From NCBI GenBank assembly GCA_034401135.1, contig JAWZSP010000003.1:1984001-2048000 (forward strand): DNA of 64,000 bases, read 5' to 3'. This DNA comes from Volutella citrinella. Its lineage: Eukaryota; Ascomycota; Sordariomycetes; Hypocreales; Nectriaceae. The notes beneath the pieces are model-generated. The model searched no databases and was not told the DNA's origin. It saw only the letters and a list, made by a program, of their open reading frames with translations. This document shows positions 1 through 11,516 of this stretch, in pieces (within the stretch, counting starts at the first letter, position 1; every line of letters begins with the position of its first letter). A program made the translations under genes and the position numbers.

Positions 1-2804
1 CCAACGGTCGCTTCGGCGGCCCACCGTCATCATCTCAGTTGGCTGCCTTGTGGAGAAAATAGGTATTCGGTCATCATTTGCGCCGCTTGTGCTTGTCCGC
101 TTGTCCCTTGTCGTACGTAGTATGGTGCCAAGGCCACCCCGTGATCAAGGCGCCCACTGCACATTGTTTCGTCAGTACCACACCTTGTCACCTTCGCCTA
201 GTTCGGTACGTCGCTCATCTCCCTGCTCCTCCAAAAGCATGTCTGTGCTGTGGCCCGTTCCCACCATCTTGTCTGGGCTCTGGAGCAAGGTACGCAGCAT
301 GGAGGCTGCTGGCAGCACGGGCTGTAACTGCTGGTAATATATAAGGTACCTAATTACGACCCTCCTGGTGTTGCACAAAGCAATGACGCTGCCTTGGGCG
401 CGGAAGTTTGCACCGCCCCTATTCCTTCCGGACCACCACCCATTCTGTGAGGCATGGCGCGTGTTCCAAAATGGCTTAAGAAATCGTATCGAAACACGTG
501 GGTGACTTCCGCAACGGCTTAGTGGCAACCCCAGCAAGCGGTGAAAGCAGGCAATGGCTTCGCTCTCCCAATCCGGTCAATCTCACCCGTGCGCAGTCAT
601 CCAACGACGGTGGACGATGGTGTACAATTGCAGCCGATCGTCTCGACTTTGCTCTGCGCGACACCCTGCTCATGGTGCCTCATGGAAATGCGCTTTTGTG
701 ACAATAAATGGGCTTCCACATTTCCGGCTGGCTGTGGTAGACGAATGCGTAAGCTGGTGATGAGACGCTGCTCAACCATCAAAGCTATGATATTTAAAGT
801 AGCACTACCCCAACGCTGAGACTTCCCACCTCTATATTCCCCGAGTTCCAATCTGTTCCTCATTTTGCCAAGCATGATTGATGGTGAGTGAGCTTTTGCG
901 CCTCCTACCTACCTGGGTAGGCAAGGCCGGGGCATTGCCACTAACTGAAGTGCTTCTGTGATGACATCGGGTATCGATATCGTGCGCCACAACAGCTCGG
1001 TTGCGGGCCATCTCATCCGGGTATAATAATAATGGTCCAGACTCAGCGACCAGGGAATGAACAGGAACGGCACCCCAGGGGCCATGTGCGCGACTTTGTG
1101 CCTTCACAAATCTCCCGCCGCCCCGCCCCGCAGGATCAGGTCCTGTCAGCCCATGCCGCACGTGCTATTCGCTGGTGCTGTCTGCTTAATAAATTTCAGC
1201 ACCCCGAAGGACAACCGCGGGGAACAGACAAGCTGGGAGATCGTTTGATCGGGCCTGGGTGAATGGTTTGCGGCTCTAGTGTGGACAATTACTACAGCTG
1301 TCGTCGACTGTCGTCGATCATACTCTCACGGCTCGCCGCAGGTGTGGCCATGGTTGACAGACGCAGCACACGATGGAGCGGCGATGGCTGCGAGAAGCTA
1401 ATTATATCTGGGGGTGGAAGAGCTTCTCACCGGGTGTAGGTATTCCTGTTGAGCGCCGTGGCCTGCATCACATGTCCCTAGGACGCGCCTGGGTTAAGCT
1501 TCCCGACATGAATAATGTGAGTGTATTGTGGAAGAGAGGAGTGGCTGGCGGGTACGTGCTCGGTCTGGCTTTGAGGCTTCAGCATCAGAACATTCTTGAG
1601 TAGAACCTTGCCCTCCCACGAGTAGGGGCGGTATGGCATCAATTACGGCTGATTGGCAGCATGCTGTGCGTCCATCCACAGATGATGCGCCAACGCAAGA
1701 GATGGGGGACGCGCCGTCTGCCGCAAGCAGGCCTGAAGCAGGATGAGGGAGGGCAAGCGAGCGCCACTGGCCAGGTGCGGACCCGGCACGCAAGAGGAAC
1801 AGTTGGCGCTCCGCTGCATAACAAGAGCCCGCAGAGAGCGTCGTGCCGGTGCTGGTCCGCCGCGCCTGTGTTGGCGTTGTGTCAGCCGCCCGCCCCAATG
1901 GCCCCCCGCTAGCCCCAGCTGCCGAACGCGCCACTGGGCGAGCTCTCCCCAGCGACAGGGCCTGAGGTGGGTGCGGGCCATTATCTCATCGGCAGGGTTA
2001 GGTACGTACTGCGCAGTGTGCACCGGCCGGGATCAAGAACCAAGGGCGGTACGCGGCTGCAGGAGGGCCAGCGACGCACACGCAGGTCACTCTCTGGGGA
2101 GACAGCGGGAGACGCCAGGTGGGCCGCGGGCTAGGACGGTGTGCGTGAGTGGTGTGGGAGGTGGGTGTGGCGTGTGGTGGTGGGGTGTGCGAGCCCCGGT
2201 ATGGCTAGCCCAAGGGCCGTAAATAAAGTAAAATGCGTGGGTGGGCCGGGGTGGGCTGCTCTGGCTTGCCCCTTCACGGCGCCGTGCCCCTAGGCTGCCC
2301 TGCCCGTTCCTTCCTTTTCTCATGGGTAAGGGGAGTTTGCGAGGCCAGCGCTGGTCCTTTCCTCCACCATCCGGCCGGTGCCTCTTCCCAACTCCTCATT
2401 CTCTTCCCTCCCTCCCATCTCGTCGCCCGAGTACGGCTTCATCGGCGCCCAACTCGTCCTTGCTCAACTGCGCCCTGGGTCGCCCACAGCCCTCAACATC
2501 TTCCCATCGCCTTCCTTTCCCTTCGCGCCCTTGCCTCCATTGGCGCTGTAATTTTCTAGACCTCGCGCCTAGGCGTCGATACCCTGCTGCCGCACGCTCA
2601 CCGTCCGGCAGGCCCATCCAGCTGAGCGAATCCATCCTGCACCATCACGGATACTGCAGTTATTCACCCCAACGCGCACCTCCGAAGGCCTATACCTACG
2701 TATAGCCACCCACTCACGGCGGCTGTTTCTCGCCCCTACTACCCGTCCATCGCGATAGTCGCTGTTGCTGGCGCCTGTCCTTCGTATCCCCCAATCCTGT
2801 CAAC
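1..2804. other. Gene-free stretch upstream of ssn6
   Basis: I find no supportable gene here. Open frames are short, overlap on both strands and show no family resemblance. From about 2230 to 2800 the + strand becomes C/T-rich, which fits a long promoter and 5' leader for the corepressor gene that starts at 2805. Scattered TACCTA/GGTACC motifs occur (about 343, 905, 2000, 2693). Confidence 0.6.
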
Positions 2805-5776
2805 ATGGCCAACCATCACGCATCACCAACCATGATGCAGATGCAGCAGCACCAGGGCCAGGTGCCCCCCCCTCCACCTCCCCCACCGCCGCCGGGTGTT
2901 CAGCCAGGCCACTTTGCGCCTTCGCACTCCATCGCCACTATGAATGAGGCTGTCTGGTTGCAGATCGGTAAGCTCCCGCGCGCTCGATGCCATCCACGAC
3001 AAGACATACTGACACCGACCCCAGGAAGCTTTTCAGAACTGCTCCGAGTCCCTGAAGAGGCGATGCACGCCTACGAGCGCGCCCTTGCTGCCAACCCAAA
3101 CTCTACTCCTGCTATGAACGCCATCGGAATGTTGCTCAAAAACCGCGAGGCCTTCGACAAGGCGCTCGAGTTTTTCCGCGCCATCGTCCAGCTCGACCAG
3201 AACAACGGCGAAGCATGGGGAAATCTAGGTATGACCCATTTCGGCCTTCTGAAAATGATAGTTGCTGACTGTACCCCTAGGCCACTGCTATCTGATGACG
3301 GAGAATCTGCAAAAGGCGTACGATGCCTACCAGCAAGCCCTTGTTAACCTGAGGGACCCCAAGGTAAGCTACCACTCCCTGCAACGATTGCTTGCGCGCG
3401 ACCGGCAGCTAACCGCATGGAGGACCCCATGCTCTGGTATGGCATTGGTATCCTCTACGACCGCTATGGCAGCTACGACTATGCAGAGGAGGCTTTCTCC
3501 CAGGTCATGCACATCCAGCCCGATTTTGAGAAGGCCAATGAAATCTACTTCCGTCTCGGTATAATATACAAGCAGCAGTCCAAGTATAACCAGAGTCTGG
3601 AGGTGAGATAAAAGACGCTCCACTGAAGTGGCACCTCAGCTAACGATATCACAGTGCTTCAAGTACATTGTCAACTCCCCCCCCGGCCCTTTGACCCAGG
3701 AGGACATCTGGTTCCAGATTGGTCATGTCCACGAGCAACAGAAGGACGTATGTTACGTCCTGCATTTCCATGGTGACCACATCCGCTGACCCCTTCATAG
3801 TTTGAAAGTGCCAAGGCTGCTTACCAGCGTGTCCTGGACCACTCTCCCAACCACGCCAAGGTCCTCCAGCAACTAGGCTGGTTGCACCATCAGCATAGCA
3901 ACACGTATGAGAGCCAGGACCGCGCCATCCAGTATCTTGAAAAGTCCGTTGGTGCGGACAACCAAGATGCCCAGAGCTGGTATCTTCTAGGCCGCTGCTA
4001 CATGTCGCAGCAAAAGTACCCCAAGGCATATGAAGCCTACCAACAGGCCGTTTACCGCGATGGAAAGAATCCCACGTTCTGGTGCTCTATTGGAGTCCTT
4101 TACTATCAGATCAACCAATACCGCGATGCTCTGGACGCTTACTCCCGAGCCATTCGCCTCAACCCCTACATCTCCGAGGTCTGGTATGATCTTGGTACTC
4201 TGGTATGTCTCCCAACGATGAGCCGCCTCAGACATAAATGCTAACATGATCGTAGTATGAGAGCTGTAACAACCAGATCACTGACGCCCTGGATGCATAC
4301 CAGCGCGCTGCTGAGCTTGACCCTGGCAACCCTCATATCAAGGCCCGTCTCCAGCTTCTCAGGTCCGGCGGAACTAATGGTGGCCCGCCTCCTGCAGCTC
4401 CCCAACCCGCTGATGTTCACCCGCAAGCTTACCAAGCTGCTGGCCCTGTTGGTCCTCCTCAATGGGGCGGCTCTGCTCAACAGGCTCCCGCCTCGGGGCC
4501 TCCTCCTCCCCCCCAGGGAGCCGGCGAGAACTGGGCAGGCAGGCTATCTAACATCAATCCTCCTCCTCAGCCTCCCAACCCTTATGAGTCTCGTGGTGGA
4601 GCTGAGCCTTACCGTGGAGCTCCCGCTCCTCCTATGCAGCGACAGCCCAGCCCTCCCCCCCAGGGTGACCTCCGCCAGCCGTACAATGACCCCAGCCGAG
4701 CAGGACCTGCCCGACGCACTCCTCCCCCGCCTCAAGGGCACCAGTACTCGCAGCCCCCTCCTCCCCCTCCCCAATCGCAAGCTCCTCCTTCCGAGCAACG
4801 ACGAGTTGCCAACCCTAACTGGGGCGGAGCTACTCCATCGGCCTCGGCTCCCCCAGCGGGCAATGCTAATGGCAGCAACCCGCCAAATGGAATGGCGCCC
4901 TTCCGGCCTACCAACAGCCCCCGTCCTGATGGCCGGCCTCCACATGACAACAGAATGCCCTCTCCCAAGTCGGCCTACCCCCAGCACCAAGCTGCGCCTC
5001 CCATCTATCCCCACCACCCAGATGCTCCAGCTCAGAGTGCTTCTGAAAATGGTCCTCATGGACCTCCCGGTCCTTCTGGGCCTCCTGGTGCCCCCGGCGT
5101 GTCCAATGCCGAAGCCCCCATGCCGAGAATTGAGGATCGACCTCCTTCGGTTGGGCCTAAGCGGATGCGGGAGTGGGAGGAGGAGTCGGCGGCTAAGAAG
5201 CAGGCCAACGATGAAAACCGTGCTCGCCTAGATGATATGCGACACCGCCGCCCCTCTACACCCCCTCGCGACTCATACCGTCGCAACTCATCTGAAGCTC
5301 GACGTGCAGAAGAGTCCCGCCGCGGGGAAGACCAGCGCCGTGCTGAGGAACCTCGCCGCCAGGAGGAAACGCCACGCCACCCATCAGACAACTACCATCC
5401 TTCTGATGCTGCGCACCATCCTCCTAGCCACGCCGCAGGCCCTAACCACCTACCCCCGATGCAGCAAGGACCTCCTGCTGCCTCTCTTCCGGGAGTTCAT
5501 GAGAAGGAGTCTGCCGGTCCCACCCCCAAGGAAGAGCGCCCTCAAAGCCTGGAGCACTCCGGGCCTCGCCCCGCTGCTCCTCCTGCGGAGCCTGAGCGAG
5601 CTGCTCGCAACATGGACGTTGATGATAACTACGATGACAGTGGTGAGGACGACAAGAAGACTGGCATCATCACAAACGGTTCCGGTCCTGGCTCCGCTGC
5701 GGGTGATGCAAAGACGTCTACGCCGGCCAGCACTAGCCTCAATGGAGTCTCGGGCCCAGCACCCAAAGTTGAGTAA
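2805..5776 (+). CDS. ssn6: Ssn6/Cyc8-type TPR transcriptional corepressor
   Basis: General transcriptional corepressor. Its family partners Tup1 (RcoA in aspergilli) and is recruited by DNA-binding repressors in the nucleus. Seven exons: 2805-2967, 3025-3228, 3281-3363, 3423-3602, 3655-3747, 3801-4202 and 4256-5776, giving 881 aa with every phase matching. Residues about 45-405 are tandem TPRs. Near-invariant family stretches include QIGSFSELL, GEAWGNLGHCYL, LWYGIGILYDRYG and QQLGWLHHQ, several of them restored only by splicing. The N-terminus has a run of ten prolines. The C-terminal half (about 406-881) is low-complexity, rich in Pro, Gln and Ala, then Arg/Glu-rich around the middle of the tail, as in other filamentous-fungal orthologues. 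The start is the first ATG before the proline run. I am sure of the family; exact exon edges are inferred from consensus sites. Confidence 0.96.
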
Positions 5777-6179
5777 AGCTTGGGCCGTTTGATCCATGAT
5801 GAGTTGAAGATTTCCCCCGCCGTTTGCCACTTATCTTGTCTCCTTTCTTGTTTCGTGTATACCATTTTTTTTTTCGGAAGGCCTTGGTTCTGCTGTCTTT
5901 ATCAAAGGACATGAAAATATCAATCCGGGGTGACGGTCTTTCCCTTTGGCTATGATGTCTAGCGAACGGTTTCCGTATCAGTTGTTTTCCTAGCTCTCAA
6001 TCCAGATAGTAACCAACTATACCAATATTATACAAAAGTATCCCCCTGAGCCTCTGACGATCAGTGTGCATGAGCAACTCGCCCGGTCAATTGACGTGTG
6101 CTTACTGACAATCAATCACGTGCGCTATTTTCATGTTCACTGGCTTGGGTCGCAGAAACAGCCTCGTAGCTGACCAATT

Positions 6180-6469
6180 AAATGCGCCCACTGCGGGCCT
6201 GGCCGACACTCACTTTTTTTTTTTTGTCTAGGGCTAGGTTAATTATTCGCCGGTTGATTCTGCGGGCTTTCGTCCCTCGCCCGTTTGAGGGTTCCTTCAC
6301 TGTGGAGCCCCCCCCAGCGAAAGCAGTCTGCGCACGGGCCACACACGAATTTCGACACTGCTCGCTTAAATTTTCGCCCACAAATTCTTTCTGTGCCTTC
6401 TTGTCTTCTCCCACCACGCAGGCTTCGTCAACTTCATACTAACCACCCTCAACCACACAGCCCGCCAAG
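6180..6469 (+). promoter_or_regulatory. Promoter/leader of ribosomal protein L3 gene
   Basis: A 12-13-nt T run (from about 6214) is followed directly by CTAGGGCTAGGTT (6228-6240), which resembles the telobox-like (TAGGG) elements common in fungal ribosomal-protein promoters. A C/T-rich leader with CCACCCTCAACCACACAGCC lies just before the ATG. Function is inferred from position. Confidence 0.35.
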
Positions 6470-7949
6470 ATGAGTGTGAGTCGGCGAAAGACTTTGAAAC
6501 AAAATACAGCAGCGACATGAAGATACTGACTCTCAATAGCACCGAAAGTACGAGGCTCCTCGCCACGGCTCCCTGGCTTACCTGCCTCGGAAGCGCGCTG
6601 CCCGTCACCGTGGAAAGGTCAAGTCGTGAGTATATCCCAGCCAGGATTGGAAAAAGAAACACAATTCCAAACACAGAGCGGACAATGGCTAATGGATTGG
6701 CTCAACAGCTTCCCCAAGGATGACCCCAAGAAGCCCGTCCACCTGACCGCCGCCATGGGCTACAAGGCCGGCATGACCACCATCGTGCGCGATCTCGACC
6801 GACCCGGCGCGAAGGCCAACAAGAAGGAAGTTGTGGAGGCTGTGTCCATCATCGATACCCCACCCGTACGAACAATGCAGCCCGCTTGGCTATGTGCCTA
6901 TGGCTAACATCTTTTAGATGATCGTTGTTGGTCTTGTGGGCTACATCGAGACCCCCCGTGGCCTCCGATCCCTCACCACTGTGTGGGCTGAGCACTTGAG
7001 CGACGAGATCAAGCGCCGCTTCTACAAGAACTGGTACAAGAGCAAGAAGAAGGCCTTCACCAAGTACGCCAAGAAGCACTCCGAGAACAGCGGTGCCTCC
7101 ATCACCCGCGAGCTCGAGCGCATCAAGAAGTACTGCACCGTCGTCCGTGTCCTCGCTCACACCCAGATCCGCAAGACCCCCCTCAAGCAGAAGAAGGCCC
7201 ACCTCATGGAGATCCAGGTCAACGGTGGCTCCATCGCCGACAAGGTTGCCTTCGGCCAGGAGCTCTTTGAGAAGTCTGTCAACATCGACAGCATCTTCGA
7301 GCAGGACGAGATGATTGACATCATCGCCGTCACCAAGGGTCACGGCTTCAACGGTGTCACCTCCCGATGGGGCACCAAGAAGCTCCCTCGCAAGACCCAC
7401 AAGGGTCTCCGAAAGGTCGCTTGTATCGGTGCCTGGCATCCTTCCCACGTCCAGTGGACTGTTGCCCGTGCTGGTCAGATGGGTTACCACCACCGTACCT
7501 CGGTCAACCACAAGGTGTACCGAATTGGCAAGGGTGACGCTGACGACAACGCCACCACTGAGGCCGATGTCACCAAGAAGACCATCACTCCGTAAGTTCA
7601 ACCTGGATATACCCACCGCCGCCGCCTGTGCTACTTGCGCGCGCGCGTTGTTGTGTGATGAGACGAGACGAAGCTAACGTTTGTGTGTGTTCGCAGCCTG
7701 GGTGGCTTCGTCCGATATGGTGAGATCAACAACGACTTCGTCATGGTCAAGGGCTCTATCCCTGGTACCAAGAAGCGTGTCATGACTCTCCGCAAGAGCA
7801 TGTTCACCCACACCTCCCGCAAGGCCCTCGAGAAGGTCAACCTCAAGTGGATCGACACCTCGTCCGAGTTTGGACACGGTGCTTTCCAGACCCCTGCGGA
7901 GAAGAAGCAGTACCAGGGTACCCTCAAGAAGGATCTGGCCTCCGCCTAA
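6470..7949 (+). CDS. rpl3: 60S ribosomal protein L3 (uL3)
   Basis: Large-subunit cytosolic ribosomal protein that reaches towards the peptidyl-transferase centre. Five exons: 6470-6475 (only Met-Ser), 6540-6625, 6709-6865, 6918-7591 and 7697-7949, giving 391 aa, the normal length for eukaryotic uL3. The spliced start reads [20 protein letters not shown], the family N-terminus. The W-finger region (GWHPS-type, here [11 protein letters not shown]) and the basic [12 protein letters not shown] segment are intact. The two-codon first exon with an early intron is typical of fungal ribosomal-protein genes. Codon choice is strongly biased to C-ending codons (AAG, CTC, GTC), as expected for very high expression. 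Confidence 0.98.
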
Positions 7950-8484
7950 ACGGTCGCCGTTTTCCTTTTGTGTCTTGGTCATTGCATCGGTGTCGGGTTG
8001 GTTCGTTCGTTCGCCCTGCGCGTTTGGGCTGGGTTAGGTTTCACACTGGCATGAACGTAAAAAAAGTCCAGCTAGAAAGAAGACGGATGGATGGATGCGA
8101 AAACAAAATTCTAACGAGATTCCCAATGTTAATAAGACCGGACCTGTTTGCGGTGTCGTGATTGCCCTCCCAATTTACACTGCACTGACCGACGTGGTGC
8201 GGCTTTGCATTGGTGAGCCTGTAATTCCATGTAAATCCCGAGGTGAGCAAGCGCATGAGACATGAACTTGTTTGCAGCGCACCATTGCTGGCAGTTGCAT
8301 CTACGTAGTAAGTAGTGTGGTGCCCAAGCCAGGCGGGTGGTACAAGTGAATTGAAGTGATGACGCCGTGATGAGTACCGTCTGCATAATTACTACTAACC
8401 TTGTGCATTCATAACCTGACATGAGTTGGCGCCTAATCCCGGACGCCTCCCGCCTGACGTCACCCCCGCCAAGATGAACAAAAC

Positions 8485-9306
8485 ATGCAGCTGCCATCCC
8501 GCATTCAGATCCAACTCCCTCGCATGACACCCATGCCGAACCTCCACCGCGCTCTACGATCCCAAGCCAGGTCTTTCTTGAACCTCCAGCAACAAGCCCG
8601 ACCAGTCCGCGAAGTTTTGCGCGCTCCTCGTCTCGTATCCGTGCCAGCGGCCACATCTTGGCTCTCCTCCCCCGAGAGCCCAAGCTCCTCGCGATCCTTT
8701 GGTACCACCACCCGTTCGCTCAAAATGTCCAACGACGACGATTACATGGCGTTCCTGAATAAGGCCAACCAAGATACGGGCGATACCGGGCCGTCGAAGC
8801 AGTCCCTCGGTCCTGGCATGGCAACGCTAAAGGCGCGCGACAAGGACGTCGAGGTGCCGAAGCAGATCCGCGCGGCGTGCAAGGGCGCCGTGTATGAGAC
8901 TGAGTCGGATGAGCCCTTTGAGGAGGTGGCGCTGCGGTTTGAAGGCGGCCTGCCCGACGAAGGTAAGCCCGGATCCGTCCTGGCCTCGTCGTCATGTGCG
9001 GGCGACGTGACATGGCACCCTCACTGTGCGGTCCGTATGCTGACAGTCTGATTCTGCGCAGAGCAATTCGCCAAGCTCATCAACCACCCGTCCCCCGAGG
9101 ACGCCGACATCACAATTACGGACCCGACTGATTGGGACCCTCGCGGGCAGTACAAGGACCTCGTCGACGCCGTGCGCGAGGCCACCAGCGGCAACGACGT
9201 CCGCGTATACAGCGTGCAGCGGCAAGGGGCGCGGGTCGAGTACTGGGTTCTCTCTGCCGAAGGGGGTCGCATTGTTGGCGTCAAGGCGCTGGCCATCCAG
9301 AGCTGA
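8485..9306 (+). CDS. Conserved fungal protein, possible mitochondrial presequence
   Basis: Two exons (8485-8962, 9062-9306) encode 240 aa. The N-terminal 75-80 residues are rich in Arg, Ser and Leu and poor in acids, ending near SRSFGTTTRSL, like a cleavable mitochondrial presequence. A second Met at 8725 begins an acidic segment (MSNDDDYMAFLNKA) that could be the cytosolic start. The C-terminal exon has a compact alpha/beta pattern (QYKDLVDAVREA, DVRVYSVQRQGARVEYWVL). I recognise it only as a conserved ascomycete protein of unknown function. The start could also be the ATG at 8524. It is tail-to-tail with the small gene at 9471. Confidence 0.8.
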
Positions 9307-9470
9307 GCTGGACTGACTAGAGAGCAAGCAAGCAGCGGTTGGAAATGGGATACTGGTATGGCGGCTGGCGATGGAGCCAGCCATGAATTGGCCGCAATAT
9401 ATTGATCAAATTGCTTCAAAAAAAAAAATGGGTGGCCGTCGCCACCTTGACTCGGGCATTGACATGGTCT

Positions 9471-9973
9471 CTACTCATCGCTCTTAGCCATCTCTTCCTT
9501 GTACTTGAGGACCTGGTTGAGCTGGCTAATCATATGCGTGACGGACTTTCCCTGGAGGAGGATGTCGTCGTACTTTTGTTGGATATCTGGGTATGCGGCC
9601 AGACTCTCCCGCGACTCCCAGTACAACTTCTCTGCGGCCACAGCGTCTCCGGCCTTGGCCATCATCTGCCCGATGAGCACCTTGTGCGTCTCGCGAACCG
9701 CCTCCGGGAGTTGCTCCTGTTTGCGCCGTCAGCATCCATTGCCGGAGTGAGAGGCCATTTGGGAGGGTTGTATATTGGTCGCTACGTTACCTGCATGTCA
9801 AAGTGCATGTTGACGGTTGGCTTGATGACCTGGGCGGCGAAGTCGATGTCAGGATGCTGCTCCTGGATCGCCGCCGTGTTAGCAATGGACTGCGATATAG
9901 ACTGTTCGCGGGTCTCCAGGATCACCATGCTTTGGCTGGTGGGGGCTAGTTTGGTATCACGTTGGCTGGCCAT
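9471..9973 (-). CDS. Small unrecognised protein, 142 aa
   Basis: Two exons on the minus strand: 9791-9973 (61 codons, begins MASQRDTKLAPTS) and 9471-9716. They join in phase 0 through a GTAACG donor and an ACAG acceptor. The product is mainly helical and acidic, with heptad-like stretches (AVAAEKLYWESRESL, ISQLNQVLKYKEEM) that suggest coiled coil. It has no signal peptide or membrane segment. I do not recognise a family. Good splice sites and a continuous frame across the intron support it as real. Its 3' end lies 165 bp from that of the gene at 8485. Confidence 0.72.
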
Positions 9974-10685
9974 TGCGGGTGTGTACGCGTGAGTGGTATG
10001 GTTATGCAGAGGAGAGCGATGGATGTGATCGCGATTGCAGAGGAGTTATTGAGTGGTTTCCGAGAGAAGATCGTGGGAAGGCCCAGATACAAATACCCAC
10101 CGGAGAGAAAAGGGCGCCTCGTTTCTAGCAATGGGGATTATCCGCAACAATGAAAAGACGAACCGCAGTGCCGCATTCCCATCTGCATATGTGCCACCAA
10201 AGAAGGGCAGATGGAGGCAAGTGGACTAACATTGGGGGCATCACGTCACATCACGATGGCCAAAAAATGAGGGGTCTACTGCTGTAACGCTCCTGGATAG
10301 GCATGATTGGACAGCATCGGTTTGGTCCATGTCGCCAGGGGTCCCCCAAGGTTCCTAATTACGCGAATGACCAACTGTGGTGATATTAGGAACGACCCTG
10401 GATTCCTGCCCGTGGAGGATGCCTGTGCAGCCAAGCCGCTAGGTAATTCCTAGGCTGCGCTACCAGAATGGCAGGGAAGCTTGATCAGGCGACGCGGACC
10501 CCATCCATATGACGTAAGCCTGGCTATCTATCATCTGCCAAAAAAAAAAAAACTGCGGTGTTATATGTAATAATAATAGGTAGGGCATGGGAACGGATCG
10601 CAACATTCTGGGATGTCACCGGTGGTTGTGAAGCAAAAAGACAGACAGACCATAGAGTCGTCCGGTGCAAAAAGAAATGATCATT
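9974..10685. other. Intergenic, no gene seen
   Basis: Promoter region of the small gene at 9471 and downstream flank of the tRNA. Several A runs occur (about 10540). No open frame with a recognisable product. Confidence 0.5.
10669..10673 (-). terminator. Pol III terminator of tRNA-Glu
   Basis: Five A on the + strand (TTTTT on the transcribed strand), 13 nt past the tRNA 3' end, as expected for RNA polymerase III termination. Confidence 0.7.
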
Positions 10686-10775
10686 CTCCGGTACAGGGAA
10701 TCGAACCCTGGGCTCCGCGGAACTGATCTCTCAGGTTATGAGAGCGCGAAATGTTAGCCACTACACCATACCGGA
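10686..10775 (-). tRNA. tRNA-Glu (anticodon CUC) with an 18-nt intron
   Basis: The minus strand begins TCCGGTATGG. Its seven-base acceptor arm pairs perfectly with TACCGGA at the 3' end, followed by a G discriminator. The A box (TGGTGTAGTGGC) and B box (GGTTCGATTCC) are canonical. The anticodon stem TCGCG pairs with CGCGG around the loop CUCUCA-C. An 18-nt intron (TAACCTGAGAGATCAGTT) sits one base after the anticodon, and its GAGAG can pair with the anticodon loop, as in nuclear tRNA precursors. Mature length is 72 nt before CCA addition. Confidence 0.96.
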
Positions 10776-11516
10776 TAGTGGTGATTGTTGAAAGATGGGC
10801 CTCCTATCTTGCATTATGTAGGAAGTGACTGAATGGATGGTGGATAGCCCTCCTCTTCTGTTATTGACCTACCCTGTGATCAAATACATGTACTCCCTCT
10901 ACAGAGCCAAGGTGTTTACCCCGGTTTTGGAATACTAATAATAATTGCTCAGCTGCTTTCATCATCTGCGAGACAGTAAATGCTGTTGATCTTTTGGTAA
11001 TTTTGTCTTATGTTGCGTGGGCGCCCGATCTTATGTATTCACAAGTGAAACTAAACATAATTCCTCAAAAAGTTTCAAGCTTGTCACACGAGGTTGATCT
11101 TCCATGGATCCAACTCTCAGCTACAAGGAATCGAGCACTGCGACTGGCCTACACATCACGGGCACGGCGCAAAGCAACACCAAGTCATCCACTCTTGTCT
11201 CTGAAATGGCCCAGTGACTGGGCATTTGATTCGTGGGGAACTCCTATTGAATCCCGGATGCCTAACCTATTTTCCAAACACCCCCCGCCGCTGATTGCTC
11301 GTCATTGCACCAATCCGTTTGGTGTCATCAGGTATTTATAAGCCAATAAAACGCCATAGAGAAGGAGAAAAAAAACACAGGCAAACCCCAGCGCCATGCA
11401 ACACGTCCTGAGACCGTTGGCCATATGCCGTAAATGCAGTGATGAAGATGGCAAACATAAAAAGGTGGAAGAGCAAAAAACAAAACAAGAAAAAGAAACG
11501 GAAAATCCTTCCTCTC
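10776..11516. other. Intergenic, no gene seen
   Basis: tRNA upstream flank and 3' flank of the minus-strand gene ending at 11517. It is AT-richer than average and has no supportable coding region. Confidence 0.5.

Noticed and set aside
4257..5231. 324-aa open frame inside ssn6
   Set aside because: Out-of-frame shadow of the Pro/Gln-rich last exon; the correct frame continues the TPR protein from 4256 to 5776.
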